This document shows, in pieces, positions 17,876-26,719 of a stretch of DNA of 64,000 nt. Under the pieces are notes generated by a model. It was not told where the DNA came from, did no database searches, and saw nothing but the letters and a program-made list of their open reading frames with translations. Origin of the DNA: Gramella jeungdoensis (lineage in GTDB: Bacteria > Bacteroidota > Bacteroidia > Flavobacteriales > Flavobacteriaceae); the NCBI RefSeq assembly GCF_023805255.1, contig NZ_JAMSCK010000005.1:62001-126000 (forward strand). The letters are read 5' to 3'. Within the stretch, counting starts at the first letter, position 1. Each line of letters starts with the position of its first letter. A program made the translations under genes and the position numbers.

Positions 17876-19006
17876 TTAGCCTCTTATTCTTTTTTTTCTG
17901 TTTATTTCATAATCCTCGAATATCATCTCACCCAAACCTTTCAAGCCTGTATAGAAAGCCTTTCCCTGATTGGCCAGTGTGAATTCCTGTACAAACCGGG
18001 TAAGATAAGGGTCCTGTGCAATCATAAACGTAGTGATGGGGATATGAAGTTTTCTGGCCTGCCGGGCCATATTATAACATTTATCAACTATATAGGGATC
18101 CAGTCCCATACTATTCTTATAATAGCTTCCATCCCTTTCTCTCACACAACTGGGTTTTCCATCGGTGATCATAAAGATCTGCTTGTTGGTATTCCTTTTT
18201 CGACGAAGAAGGTCCATAGCCAGTTGTAAACCATCCACAGTATTGGTATGATAAGGTCCAACCTTAAGGTAAGGCAATTCTGAAATTGAAATAGGCCACG
18301 CGTCATTTCCGAAAACAAGAATATCCAGAGTATCTTTCGGATATCTGGTAGTGATAAGTTCAGAAAGAGCCATCGCTACCTTTTTGGCAGGAGTAATTCG
18401 GTCTTCACCATACAATATCATACTATGGCTGATATCTATCATCAGGACCGTGCTCATCTGAGATTTATAATGAGTCTCTTCAACCACCAGATCGTCTTCG
18501 GACATCTTGAAATCCCCAATCCCATGATTTATCTGGGCATTTCGAAGACTTTCGGTCATCGAAATGCGGGACAGAGAATCTCCAAACTGATATTCCCGGA
18601 AGTCCCCGGTATGCTCATCACCTTGTCCTATATGACTGGTTCTGTGACTCCCAGATGAACCTTTTTTCAATTTACCAAATATCTGCTCAAGGGCTTGCTG
18701 CCTTATAGCTCTTTCAGTTTTAGCGGTGATGGCCATTTTTCCACCTCCGTTTTGATCTATTTCCTCTCGTATATATCCTTTCTTCTTAAGATCCTCTACA
18801 AAATCATCCAGGCTATAATCGTCATCGGTAAGCTGGTATTCTTCATCAAGCTGCTTCATCCAATCGAGAGCTTCATCAAGGTCACCCGAGGTATGTGTGA
18901 TAATCTCCTTAAAGATCTCGAACAATTTATCGAAAGGAGATTTCTCGGGTTCATCATACTTTTCAAAAATGAAACCTCTTAACGGCTTTTCCATATTCCT
19001 TTTCAT
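17876..19006 (-). CDS. VWA-domain protein, partner of the MoxR-like ATPase
   Basis: The 376-residue protein has a charged, helical N-terminal half and a von Willebrand factor A domain from about 185. The MIDAS motif is intact: DISHS in VLMIDISHSMILYG near 192, a conserved Thr in the GPYHTNTVDGL loop, and ITDGKPS near 283. VWA/MoxR pairs are thought to assemble or activate protein complexes through metal-dependent contacts. No signal peptide or membrane segment is seen, so it should be cytoplasmic. It forms an operon with the ATPase gene and is divergent from the PAP2 phosphatase gene. Confidence 0.8.
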   Translation of the reverse strand: MKRNMEKPLRGFIFEKYDEPEKSPFDKLFEIFKEIITHTSGDLDEALDWMKQLDEEYQLTDDDYSLDDFVEDLKKKGYIREEIDQNGGGKMAITAKTERAIRQQALEQIFGKLKKGSSGSHRTSHIGQGDEHTGDFREYQFGDSLSRISMTESLRNAQINHGIGDFKMSEDDLVVEETHYKSQMSTVLMIDISHSMILYGEDRITPAKKVAMALSELITTRYPKDTLDILVFGNDAWPISISELPYLKVGPYHTNTVDGLQLAMDLLRRKRNTNKQIFMITDGKPSCVRERDGSYYKNSMGLDPYIVDKCYNMARQARKLHIPITTFMIAQDPYLTRFVQEFTLANQGKAFYTGLKGLGEMIFEDYEINRKKRIRG

Positions 19007-19173
19007 ATCCTTAAAAATAACTTATTTTATACAGAAACTGAAAACATGGCGTATAAACACGAACTAAACTTTTGTTAATTGAAATCTTCAGAACGAAATT
19101 CCCTGATTGTTATTCTTTTCTTAATTACTCTTCATTTTTCTTTGGAAAAAAAGAGATTTGAAAAAAAGATTAG

Positions 19174-19995
19174 ATGAAAAACAATTTCTGCCTCCTACTT
19201 GTGTGCCTGATATCACTGAATTTTAAAGCACAAGAGAAAAGTTCACCCTACGAAACATATTTCTGGCAGGATGCTACCTGGATCGCCGGAGGAGTTGGAC
19301 TTAACGTTCTGGGAGTTTACACAATTCAAAATAAACCAAACCTAAGCGAGGCTGATCTGGCCAGCCTGGACAGAAACGATATCTGGAAGATAGACCGCAG
19401 GGCTGCCGGAAATTATTCTGAAGAGGCCGATCAACTGAGCTACCTGCCATTCTTTGGTTCTTTTGCCACGCCGTTGCTTTTCTTGGTAGGTGAGGATGAA
19501 AGGAAGAATTTTGGACAAATATCTGTGTTATTTATTGAAACCATGGCTACCACTGGAGCAGCTTTTTCTATAACCGCAGGAGCTGTGGAAAAAAGTCGTC
19601 CGCTGGTATATAATGAAGATCTTCCCATAGAAGAGCGTCTGGATAGCGATGCACAGCGTTCCTTTTTTGCGGGACATACGGCGGCTACAGCAGCAGCAAC
19701 TTTCTTTACCGCCAAGGTTTTTCATGATTTCAATCCTAATTCTCCCGCCGTTCCGTTCGTGTGGATGGGCGCAGCGGCAGTTCCGGCATATGTTGGCTAC
19801 CTTAGAACGAAAGCAGGAAAACACTTTTTAACAGATAATATTATTGGCTTTGGAATTGGAGCTGCATGCGGTATCTTAGTTCCTGAAATCCATAAAACGG
19901 ATAATAAGGATGTTGATGTATACCCTACGGTAAGTTATAATTTTATGGGAACCGGTATACATACTAAAGGTATAGGAATGACTTATACTTTTTAA
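19174..19995 (+). CDS. PAP2-family phosphatase, exported
   Basis: A signal peptide (to about residue 20, LNFKAQE) precedes an acid-phosphatase/PAP2 domain. The three signature blocks are recognisable: KSRP in VEKSRPLVYN near 130, SFFAGHTA near 158 (PSGH-type, with the catalytic His) and RTKAGKHFLTDNIIG near 210 (SRxxxxxHxxxD-type). Several hydrophobic helices suggest membrane association. The substrate may be a lipid phosphate such as undecaprenyl pyrophosphate or phosphatidate, but this is inference. The EEP-family gene follows after 11 bases, so the two are likely co-transcribed. Confidence 0.85.
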   Translation: MKNNFCLLLVCLISLNFKAQEKSSPYETYFWQDATWIAGGVGLNVLGVYTIQNKPNLSEADLASLDRNDIWKIDRRAAGNYSEEADQLSYLPFFGSFATPLLFLVGEDERKNFGQISVLFIETMATTGAAFSITAGAVEKSRPLVYNEDLPIEERLDSDAQRSFFAGHTAATAAATFFTAKVFHDFNPNSPAVPFVWMGAAAVPAYVGYLRTKAGKHFLTDNIIGFGIGAACGILVPEIHKTDNKDVDVYPTVSYNFMGTGIHTKGIGMTYTF

Positions 19996-20006
19996 ATTTT
20001 TAAAAT

Positions 20007-21119
20007 ATGGACGTTGGAGAAATAATAATCCTGTTCTTTTCTATCTTAATGTGTATCCCTACCCTGGCATCTATTACAAGATTTGACCACTGGTGGGTAC
20101 GTGGTTTTGACTTTCCCCGAATACAAATTAGCTGTTTGATAATAGCTGTAATCATAGCTTCGGTACTATATTATGATTTATCGGAATCCTGGCATTTTAT
20201 CGCAATTATTATACTCTCGTTAAGTTTAACTTATCAGGTTGTAAAGATCTTTCCCTACACCTATATTTCCAAAAAACAAGTTTTAAGGTTTAAGGGAAGT
20301 GATCCTGGCGCTACCATCTCTGTACTGGTGAGTAATGTTCTAACTTCCAATAAAAGAAGTGATAAGCTTATTTCTTTAGTAAGAGATCGGCAGCCTGACA
20401 TTCTGTTAACTCTTGAAACAGATAAAAGGTGGGAAGAAGAACTGGCCGTTCTAGAGGATGAATACAAGTATAATGTAAAGATCCCAAAGGATAATTTATA
20501 TGGCATGCATCTTTACTCCAAATTAAAGCTGGAGGATATTAAGGTTCGTTATATTGTTCAGCAAGGTATTCCAAGCATTCATGGCTATGTAGTTCTTAGA
20601 AGTGGAAAAAAGGTTAAGCTTCATTGCCTTCACCCTATGCCCCCCAGCCCCACAGAGAGTGAAACTTCTACCAATCGCGACGCAGAATTACTGATGCTGG
20701 GAAGAGATGTAGATGCCGAAACACAAACCACCCTTGTAATAGGGGATCTTAATGATGTAGCCTGGTCGCGCACTACCAAATTGTTTTTAAAGATGAGTGG
20801 CATGATGGACCCGCGGATTGGACGCGGATTTTTCAACACCTTCCATGCTGATTATTTTTTGCTGAGATGGCCTCTGGATCATGTATTTCATACGAAGGAT
20901 TTCACCCTTATTGAGATTGCGAGGGAAAGAAATATAGGCTCAGACCATTTTCCCATGTATATAAAGTTAAACTATGAGCCTACTGCTGAAGTGATTAACG
21001 AAGACACGGAAAAACCAGAACCCGAGGAAGAAGATTGGGCTGAAGAGAAAATTCAAAATGCCGATCCGCTTCAACAAAGGATAGACCTCAATTTTCCTCG
21101 AAATATACTGACAAAGTAG
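20007..21119 (+). CDS. Membrane protein with endonuclease/exonuclease/phosphatase (EEP) domain
   Basis: Three hydrophobic segments in the first 90 residues anchor the protein, and an EEP domain covers about 100-335. Conserved metal and catalytic residues are visible: Glu in ILLTLETDKRW near 134, Asp-Asn in VIGDLNDVAWS near 247, and the terminal GSDHFPMY near 313. Bacterial members of this shape are phosphodiesterases or phosphatases of unknown substrate, often annotated as YafD-like. The C-terminus is acidic. The last 32 bases overlap the 3' end of the convergent response regulator gene. Confidence 0.8.
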   Translation: MDVGEIIILFFSILMCIPTLASITRFDHWWVRGFDFPRIQISCLIIAVIIASVLYYDLSESWHFIAIIILSLSLTYQVVKIFPYTYISKKQVLRFKGSDPGATISVLVSNVLTSNKRSDKLISLVRDRQPDILLTLETDKRWEEELAVLEDEYKYNVKIPKDNLYGMHLYSKLKLEDIKVRYIVQQGIPSIHGYVVLRSGKKVKLHCLHPMPPSPTESETSTNRDAELLMLGRDVDAETQTTLVIGDLNDVAWSRTTKLFLKMSGMMDPRIGRGFFNTFHADYFLLRWPLDHVFHTKDFTLIEIARERNIGSDHFPMYIKLNYEPTAEVINEDTEKPEPEEEDWAEEKIQNADPLQQRIDLNFPRNILTK

Positions 21120-21498
21120 AAATTCCTTTAAGCTTGTTACAATGTTTGGCCGAAACAGGTTTTTCTATAAAGTCGACCACATGGGAATCGTTAGCGGCAT
21201 TTCTTTTATCCTTGCGATCTATGGATGAAGTTACCATCACCACATGACACTGTTCATTATTTGGAATTTCTTTTAATAGATCCAAAAACTCCCATCCACT
21301 CATTGCCGGCATATTTATATCTAACATGACCAGATAATGAACGGATGCATCTTCTCTTAAATTCATTTTCAAAAAATCCAAGGCCTCCTGGGGTTCTTTA
21401 AAAACAGTAGGTTCTTCATCCAGGCCAGTCTTACTCACAATTTTGCTTTGCAAGAAATTTACAATGGGGTCATCATCAACAATAATTGTTTTTAGCAT
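21088..21498 (-). CDS. Single-domain response regulator (CheY-like)
   Basis: A 136-residue stand-alone receiver domain. The acidic triad DDD is at residues 8-10, the phospho-acceptor is D60 in VMLDINMPAMSGWEF, the switch Ser/Thr is in VMVTSSID, and the conserved Lys is in FIEKPVS. There is no output domain. It lies 21 bases after the stop of the multi-PAS protein gene and is surely its partner in signalling. It could relay to another kinase or phosphotransfer protein. The 3' end overlaps the EEP gene by 32 bases. Confidence 0.9.
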   Translation of the reverse strand: MLKTIIVDDDPIVNFLQSKIVSKTGLDEEPTVFKEPQEALDFLKMNLREDASVHYLVMLDINMPAMSGWEFLDLLKEIPNNEQCHVVMVTSSIDRKDKRNAANDSHVVDFIEKPVSAKHCNKLKGISTLSVYFEEN

Positions 21499-21519
21499 CT
21501 GTAGGGTCGTTTTGGGTTT

Positions 21520-24471
21520 TTATAATTGTTCTTCTGTCTGCACCGCTATCTTCCTTATAATTTCATCCAATTCATTTGCTGAATTTAAGATATTTTCAAG
21601 TAATTCATCCACATTTCCAAGATCATCTTTATAATTAATAAGGAGATCAACCAGTCCCATGACTTTGGCTAAGGGGGCACGAACAACATGTGATTGCGTC
21701 CACGCAATCTCTTTAAGTCTTTTATTGTGATTCTCTATTTCTATAAGATACTTTTTACGTTCGGTAATATCCTGCATGGAACCGATTATTCTTTTCGGAA
21801 TATTATTTTTATCTGTTAGCAGATAACTTCGATCAAGAATATGTTTATAGGAACCATCCTTACATCTAAACCGGTATTCAATCGTGAGGTTTTTTATTCT
21901 CTCCTCAATCATTTTTTGGGAGAGTTCTTTTACATATTTATAATCAGCAGGGTGGATCTTCTCATCCCACCATGCCCCATTTTTTCCAATTTCTTCAGCC
22001 GTAAAACCAAGCATTTTAGATGCGGCTTCATTTATTGTAACTTTATCTTTTTCAATATCGTAGTCGGTAATAATATCGGTTGTGGCCTTGGCAACAATAT
22101 CATAGCGTTTTACACTATCGATAAGCTTTCTCTCTTGCTCCACAAATTCAGTAATATCTCTGGAATTCATCACAATACCACCTACAGCTTCTTCATCCTT
22201 TAAATTTGTCACAATGGTCTCTATCCATCGCCATTCACCATCCACATTTTTAATTCGGTATGAAGGCAACTGAACCCTTTTGCTGGTCTTCAGGTAAGCC
22301 ATGAATTCATCTACCCTCCCTATATCATCTTTATGAATATAATCTCTAAAATTTGTTCCTTTAATCTTTAAAGGAACTAAACCAAATACCCATTGCGAGG
22401 CGGGACTGTTATAAATATAATTGTACTGGCAGTCTACTATAGAAATAAGATCTGAGCCCTCCTGTACCAGTGCTTTGAACCTCTTTTCACTATTTTGAAG
22501 CTTTTCCTCAGCCTTCACCATAGCCGTTACATCATTCACCAGGGAGACCCGGGCTTTTATTCCATCAAAGGTCAAAGGATTACTTTTCACAATTACATAT
22601 AGAAAATTACCAGCTTTAGTTATATGTTTTACTTTTACTTTGAAAAAATCGTCATGATTCTCCTCCACGATTTTGTTGATCCTTTTTTCCTGATTTGGAG
22701 CCCAGAGGTCCTGAACCTTCATCTTCAGAAATTCTTCACGGGAATATCCGTACAAATCTACAGCAGCCTGATTAACACTAAGAAACCTAAGTTGCTCTCT
22801 GTCCAAAACCCACATCGGTAAAGAGCTTACATCAAAAAGGCTTCTGTATTTTTCTTCCGATAATTGTAGTTTATCCTGTACTTTTTCTTTCTCGAAGATC
22901 TGAGCTGATAATTCATCGTAGGCTTTTTTCAGAGGAGTAATATCTGTTCCAAATACATACACGACATTTTCATCTTCAAAGAAACGTGAAAAACGCCATG
23001 AAATCCATAAATAACTTCCATCTTTTTTTCTACACCTAATCTCAAATTTTGATTTGGGCACTTCCAATTCATTCATGGCCTGAAGTACTTTTTCAAGATC
23101 ATCGGGGTGAATAAATTCTATAAACGGAAGGCTTAATAATTCATCTTTTGAATACCCAAATTTATATTCAAAAGAAGGATTCACCATTTTTATAAATCCG
23201 TCAAGTCCTACTACAGCAATAAGGTTTAGAGAATAGTGAAAAAAATCACTGAGCTGATCCTGACTTTTCTTACTTTCAATAACAGAAGCAATCTGAATTG
23301 AAACTTCTTTTAAAAATTGTGTTTCAATTTCTTTGTTTTCTTCAATCGCTCCAAAACAAAGAATTGAAACAATCTTATTTTTATATACAACAGGAAAACC
23401 AACTGCCGACTTCAATGGTTTTTCACCATCAAATAGCATATTTTTCAGCAAGCCAGTTCGATGATTAATGGCTTTTAGCTCTTTCTCTTCCCATACCTGA
23501 CCGGGAAGACCATCGCCCATCTCATAAGTACAATAATCATCTTTTCCTGAAAGATCCTGATCCAAAGGCCAGAAAGCTGTTCGAATGAGATTATTCTTAT
23601 TCATACTTATTTTATAAGCTTCGGCATAATCAAATCCCAATTCAGTACACAGTAATCTGAGAGTTTCTTCCATTGCCTCCCTGAGCGTAGAGGAATCTCC
23701 AAATGACTTAATAATCTTAAGAATTAATTCCTTTTTCTTTTCCTGCTTATAGTTTGTTGTAACATCTCTGGCAATTCCCACCAGGCCGGTAATTTCATTC
23801 TCTTCATTCTTAAGAGGTACTTTTGTAAGAAGGACTCTTTCCTCTTCTCCCTTTTTATTAATAACAATATCTGGCCGGTTAATTACAGGCTTTCCTGTTC
23901 TCATTACCTTTTCATTATCAGCAATGATGGCCTTTCCCTTCTCATCTTCAAAATAGTCCAAAGGTGTAAGTCCATAACCTGCTTCCCTTTTATCTTCTTT
24001 TAAAATATTCTCACGAAATTTTCTATTAGAAAGAACGCTCTTATGTTCTCTATTTTTCACGAAAATATAATCAGGGAGATTGTCGATAATCGCGCGGAGC
24101 ATCGGCTCTTGCTGACTGGAAAAATCATCTGCCGTGACTAAAGAAACAATTGAAACCGAAAGTTTAGAAAAACTATCATTTTCTTCAATCACAGGGGATA
24201 TTGTAATTCGGAATGGCTCGTACAAAAATTCTTCACTGGAAATATCATACATTTCCATATTTCCTTTAAAAGCTTTTTCAAGCTTTTCTTTAATCGGCAG
24301 GCTGTGGACCTTAAAAAGATCAGGAAAATATAAATCTATCTCAAAATCTACATTAAGAGAATTTAAAAAGAAACTCTTTGCAGCATCATTATAGGCAAGA
24401 ACCTTCAAACTTTTATTCAAGCTAATAAAAGCCTGAACCTTGTTCACTGAGGCATTGGTCTTAGGTTTCAA
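21520..24471 (-). CDS. Multi-PAS/GAF sensory protein with HisKA but no ATPase domain
   Basis: A 983-residue cytoplasmic protein with no membrane segment. In order it shows a weak N-terminal PAS-like part, a PAS domain near 125-240, a GAF domain near 250-395 (GDGLPGQVWEE), and then four PAS/PAC units between about 400 and 915 (IIGSMQDITERKK ends the last). HisKA-type helices with the H-box SHVVRAPLAKVMGLVDLL end the protein about 50 residues later. The N, G1, F and G2 boxes of a HATPase domain are absent. It therefore cannot phosphorylate itself in the usual way. It may act as a phosphotransfer or dimerisation partner, with the receiver protein encoded next door. No frameshift or downstream ATPase fragment is visible. 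Confidence 0.85.
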   Translation of the reverse strand: MKPKTNASVNKVQAFISLNKSLKVLAYNDAAKSFFLNSLNVDFEIDLYFPDLFKVHSLPIKEKLEKAFKGNMEMYDISSEEFLYEPFRITISPVIEENDSFSKLSVSIVSLVTADDFSSQQEPMLRAIIDNLPDYIFVKNREHKSVLSNRKFRENILKEDKREAGYGLTPLDYFEDEKGKAIIADNEKVMRTGKPVINRPDIVINKKGEEERVLLTKVPLKNEENEITGLVGIARDVTTNYKQEKKKELILKIIKSFGDSSTLREAMEETLRLLCTELGFDYAEAYKISMNKNNLIRTAFWPLDQDLSGKDDYCTYEMGDGLPGQVWEEKELKAINHRTGLLKNMLFDGEKPLKSAVGFPVVYKNKIVSILCFGAIEENKEIETQFLKEVSIQIASVIESKKSQDQLSDFFHYSLNLIAVVGLDGFIKMVNPSFEYKFGYSKDELLSLPFIEFIHPDDLEKVLQAMNELEVPKSKFEIRCRKKDGSYLWISWRFSRFFEDENVVYVFGTDITPLKKAYDELSAQIFEKEKVQDKLQLSEEKYRSLFDVSSLPMWVLDREQLRFLSVNQAAVDLYGYSREEFLKMKVQDLWAPNQEKRINKIVEENHDDFFKVKVKHITKAGNFLYVIVKSNPLTFDGIKARVSLVNDVTAMVKAEEKLQNSEKRFKALVQEGSDLISIVDCQYNYIYNSPASQWVFGLVPLKIKGTNFRDYIHKDDIGRVDEFMAYLKTSKRVQLPSYRIKNVDGEWRWIETIVTNLKDEEAVGGIVMNSRDITEFVEQERKLIDSVKRYDIVAKATTDIITDYDIEKDKVTINEAASKMLGFTAEEIGKNGAWWDEKIHPADYKYVKELSQKMIEERIKNLTIEYRFRCKDGSYKHILDRSYLLTDKNNIPKRIIGSMQDITERKKYLIEIENHNKRLKEIAWTQSHVVRAPLAKVMGLVDLLINYKDDLGNVDELLENILNSANELDEIIRKIAVQTEEQL

Positions 24472-24536
24472 GAATTATAGGTTAAGTTATAGATTTTTTG
24501 GGACGGCTGTAAAATACAAAAAATATACTTTATCCT

Positions 24537-25892
24537 TTAAAAAATTGTTTTCGTGAAGTTTAGACCTACGCCGAAATTTGAATCCTGATAAGAACTGATA
24601 TCTGCTCCTACTTGAGCCTTCAACTTGTAATCAGAATCGATTAAATCAAGTTCCAAAAAAGTAGATAATATTTCCCTTTTTTCAGGAAAGAAAGAATCCT
24701 TAACTCCATAGTTTTGACGGTAACTGAGTAAAAGACGGTAAGGAAACTCATTGAATACTTTTCCCTTTACACCGAGGTGATGAACAGCAATAATATTAGT
24801 ACCTATTCTAAAACGATCTTCATTGAGTAAAATAAATGGTACACCAATCACCTGGTTTTTATAAACCCATCCCGTACGGTACAGATTATTATTAAAATAA
24901 TTATCGGCCCCATCCCTTTTCGAACTTACTCTGTCCCTGCTTTGGTTTTTGGTATAATAGAATTCGTACATAAACGTCTTTAACCAGGGGGTCCCCCAAA
25001 ATGGATCTCGATTATCTTCGATAAAAATGGCATATCTTCCATCAGGAAAATTTCCCATTTTCATTCCGGAAGCATCCTCAAAAATATGATTGTATAAAAA
25101 CTGAAGATCAAATCCCTTTACTTTAGTCTTTAATTTTACTTCATAGCTTCCTATCTGGTTTCCAAGAGCGTTTACTTCTTCTCCCCCTACCGGGTCTCCG
25201 GAGGTTCCCGTAACAACTTTTATATAATCTTCAAAGGAATTGGGCAGTTTACCATATTCTGGTGAAATACCCGCCCATTGCACAAAATGTTGTACTCCTA
25301 ATGCGATTCTAAAATCAGAATGACCTTGATAAATTATATGAAAGCTTTTATGATGAAGCCGTGTTTTCTCAACATATCTATCATCATCCAACAAATATTC
25401 CTCCAGAGCAGCCATAAAACCTATTCCATGATTTTTACGCAAAAAAAGGGGAGACCTTGTAAATACTTTTATACCGGGAATGGCAGATGAGTTTAAAGAC
25501 CAGAGGATATTTTCATTACTTGCGCTAAGCCCCTGAAATAAGTCTTCTTTATGTTTTTTCCCCATGACTACACCAAGTTTGGGGGAGGTATACTCAAAAT
25601 AAGCTTCGTCGAGTTTTACTCCATCTTCATATCCGTCTTTATATAAGACACCTGCTCCTAATCTAAAATAAGTAGAATCAGTAATCTGAATATCGCCCAC
25701 ACCAGACAAAAGACTAAACAGATGGCTTTTTTCATCCAGTCTCCCCTTTTTATTGGCATGCATCCAGAAAGGAGATCGATCTCCCGTATATAATTGACCA
25801 GTCCCTTCGAAATCAAAATTATAATCAATTATCTGAGCTGAAAGTTCAGAGCTCAGGAAAAGTAAAAAGATTGCCAGGATTTTTATTCTCAT
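24537..25892 (-). CDS. Wzi-like capsule assembly outer-membrane protein
   Basis: A signal peptide (to SSELSAQ, residue 19) precedes a 450-residue protein rich in alternating aromatic beta-strand segments, ending in the Phe-terminated FTKTIF typical of outer-membrane barrels. The N-terminal stretch RSPFWMHANKKGRL is characteristic of the Bacteroidetes capsule assembly Wzi family. The family tethers or organises exported polysaccharide at the cell surface. Its position at the edge of the polysaccharide locus, divergent from the CpsB-like phosphatase gene, fits. The family assignment rests on recognition of the sequence pattern. Confidence 0.8.
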   Translation of the reverse strand: MRIKILAIFLLFLSSELSAQIIDYNFDFEGTGQLYTGDRSPFWMHANKKGRLDEKSHLFSLLSGVGDIQITDSTYFRLGAGVLYKDGYEDGVKLDEAYFEYTSPKLGVVMGKKHKEDLFQGLSASNENILWSLNSSAIPGIKVFTRSPLFLRKNHGIGFMAALEEYLLDDDRYVEKTRLHHKSFHIIYQGHSDFRIALGVQHFVQWAGISPEYGKLPNSFEDYIKVVTGTSGDPVGGEEVNALGNQIGSYEVKLKTKVKGFDLQFLYNHIFEDASGMKMGNFPDGRYAIFIEDNRDPFWGTPWLKTFMYEFYYTKNQSRDRVSSKRDGADNYFNNNLYRTGWVYKNQVIGVPFILLNEDRFRIGTNIIAVHHLGVKGKVFNEFPYRLLLSYRQNYGVKDSFFPEKREILSTFLELDLIDSDYKLKAQVGADISSYQDSNFGVGLNFTKTIF

Positions 25893-25943
25893 GTAACAGA
25901 TCTAGGAACCCTGCAAATATTACTAATAAGAATTTAAATTATG

Positions 25944-25951
25944 TAATTTTG
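25944..25951 (+). promoter_or_regulatory. -7 promoter element of the CpsB-like gene
   Basis: TAATTTTG matches TAnnTTTG exactly and lies 18 bases before the ATG at 25970, which supports that start over upstream codons. No clear -33 element is visible. Confidence 0.45.
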
Positions 25952-25969
25952 AAGCGTAAAATAGATTTA

Positions 25970-26719
25970 ATGCTTTCAATATTTCAAAAAAGAACCTACT
26001 TAATCGATCTATTAGATGGATTAACCGATTTTCATAATCATATATTACCGGGTATAGACGATGGAGCAAAGACAGTATCAGAATCCCTGCAGCTTATAAA
26101 CGCGTTCGAAGAAATTGGGATCACTAAATTTGTAGCTACTCCACATGTGATAGGAGAATATTACCCGAATACGCCACAAAGTATTCATACAGCACTTAAT
26201 GAAGTAAAAGATGAGCTACAACCTCATTTTAAAATTAAAGCTGCAGCTGAGTATATGATGGATCAGCATTTTGTTGAGATTATCGAAAAAAAAAATATCC
26301 TTACGGTTTCAGATAGAAATGTCCTCGTAGAGATGTCTTATTTTCAGCCACCTCTTAACTTGAATGAAATATTGTTCAAACTACAAAACAATTCCTTCTC
26401 ACCCATCTTGGCACATCCGGAGAGATATGCCTACCTACAATCCAGATCCCTTGAAAAATTCAGGGACCTGAAATCAAGGGGATGTAGTTTTCAATTGAAT
26501 ATGTTATCCCTGTCTGGTCATTATGGGGAATCCATAAAAAAAACTGCATTTCAATTACTGGAAGAAGATTTACTAGATTTTATTTGCAGTGATGTACATC
26601 GAATTGAGCATATTGACAAGATCAGAAAGATCAGAATACCTAAAAAATACCATGATCAGGTCAAGGAATTAGCAGATAACAATAAGAAACTATTCTCTAC
26701 TGAAAATTTAAACTATTAA
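25970..26719 (+). CDS. PHP-family protein-tyrosine phosphatase (CpsB/YwqE type)
   Basis: Metal-dependent tyrosine phosphatase that dephosphorylates Wzc-like kinases in capsule control. The PHP motif FHNHILPGIDDGA is at residues 21-33, and further metal ligands lie in ATPHVIGEYYP, LAHPERY and CSDVHRI. The frame is open upstream to 25871 but that stretch overlaps the start of the divergent Wzi-like gene and carries the only good -7 element, so the ATG at 25970 (249 residues) is chosen. Its 3' end overlaps the wzc stop by four bases, placing kinase and phosphatase genes tail to tail. Confidence 0.9.
   Translation: MLSIFQKRTYLIDLLDGLTDFHNHILPGIDDGAKTVSESLQLINAFEEIGITKFVATPHVIGEYYPNTPQSIHTALNEVKDELQPHFKIKAAAEYMMDQHFVEIIEKKNILTVSDRNVLVEMSYFQPPLNLNEILFKLQNNSFSPILAHPERYAYLQSRSLEKFRDLKSRGCSFQLNMLSLSGHYGESIKKTAFQLLEEDLLDFICSDVHRIEHIDKIRKIRIPKKYHDQVKELADNNKKLFSTENLNY

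Noticed and set aside
19440-19824. Minus-strand open frames inside the PAP2 phosphatase gene
   Set aside because: They lie opposite conserved PAP2 motifs, and their composition (Ser/Cys/Arg-rich) is typical of antisense frames.
25871-25969. N-terminal extension of the CpsB-like phosphatase frame
   Set aside because: It overlaps the divergent Wzi-like gene start and lies upstream of the best promoter element; the extra residues are not family-like.
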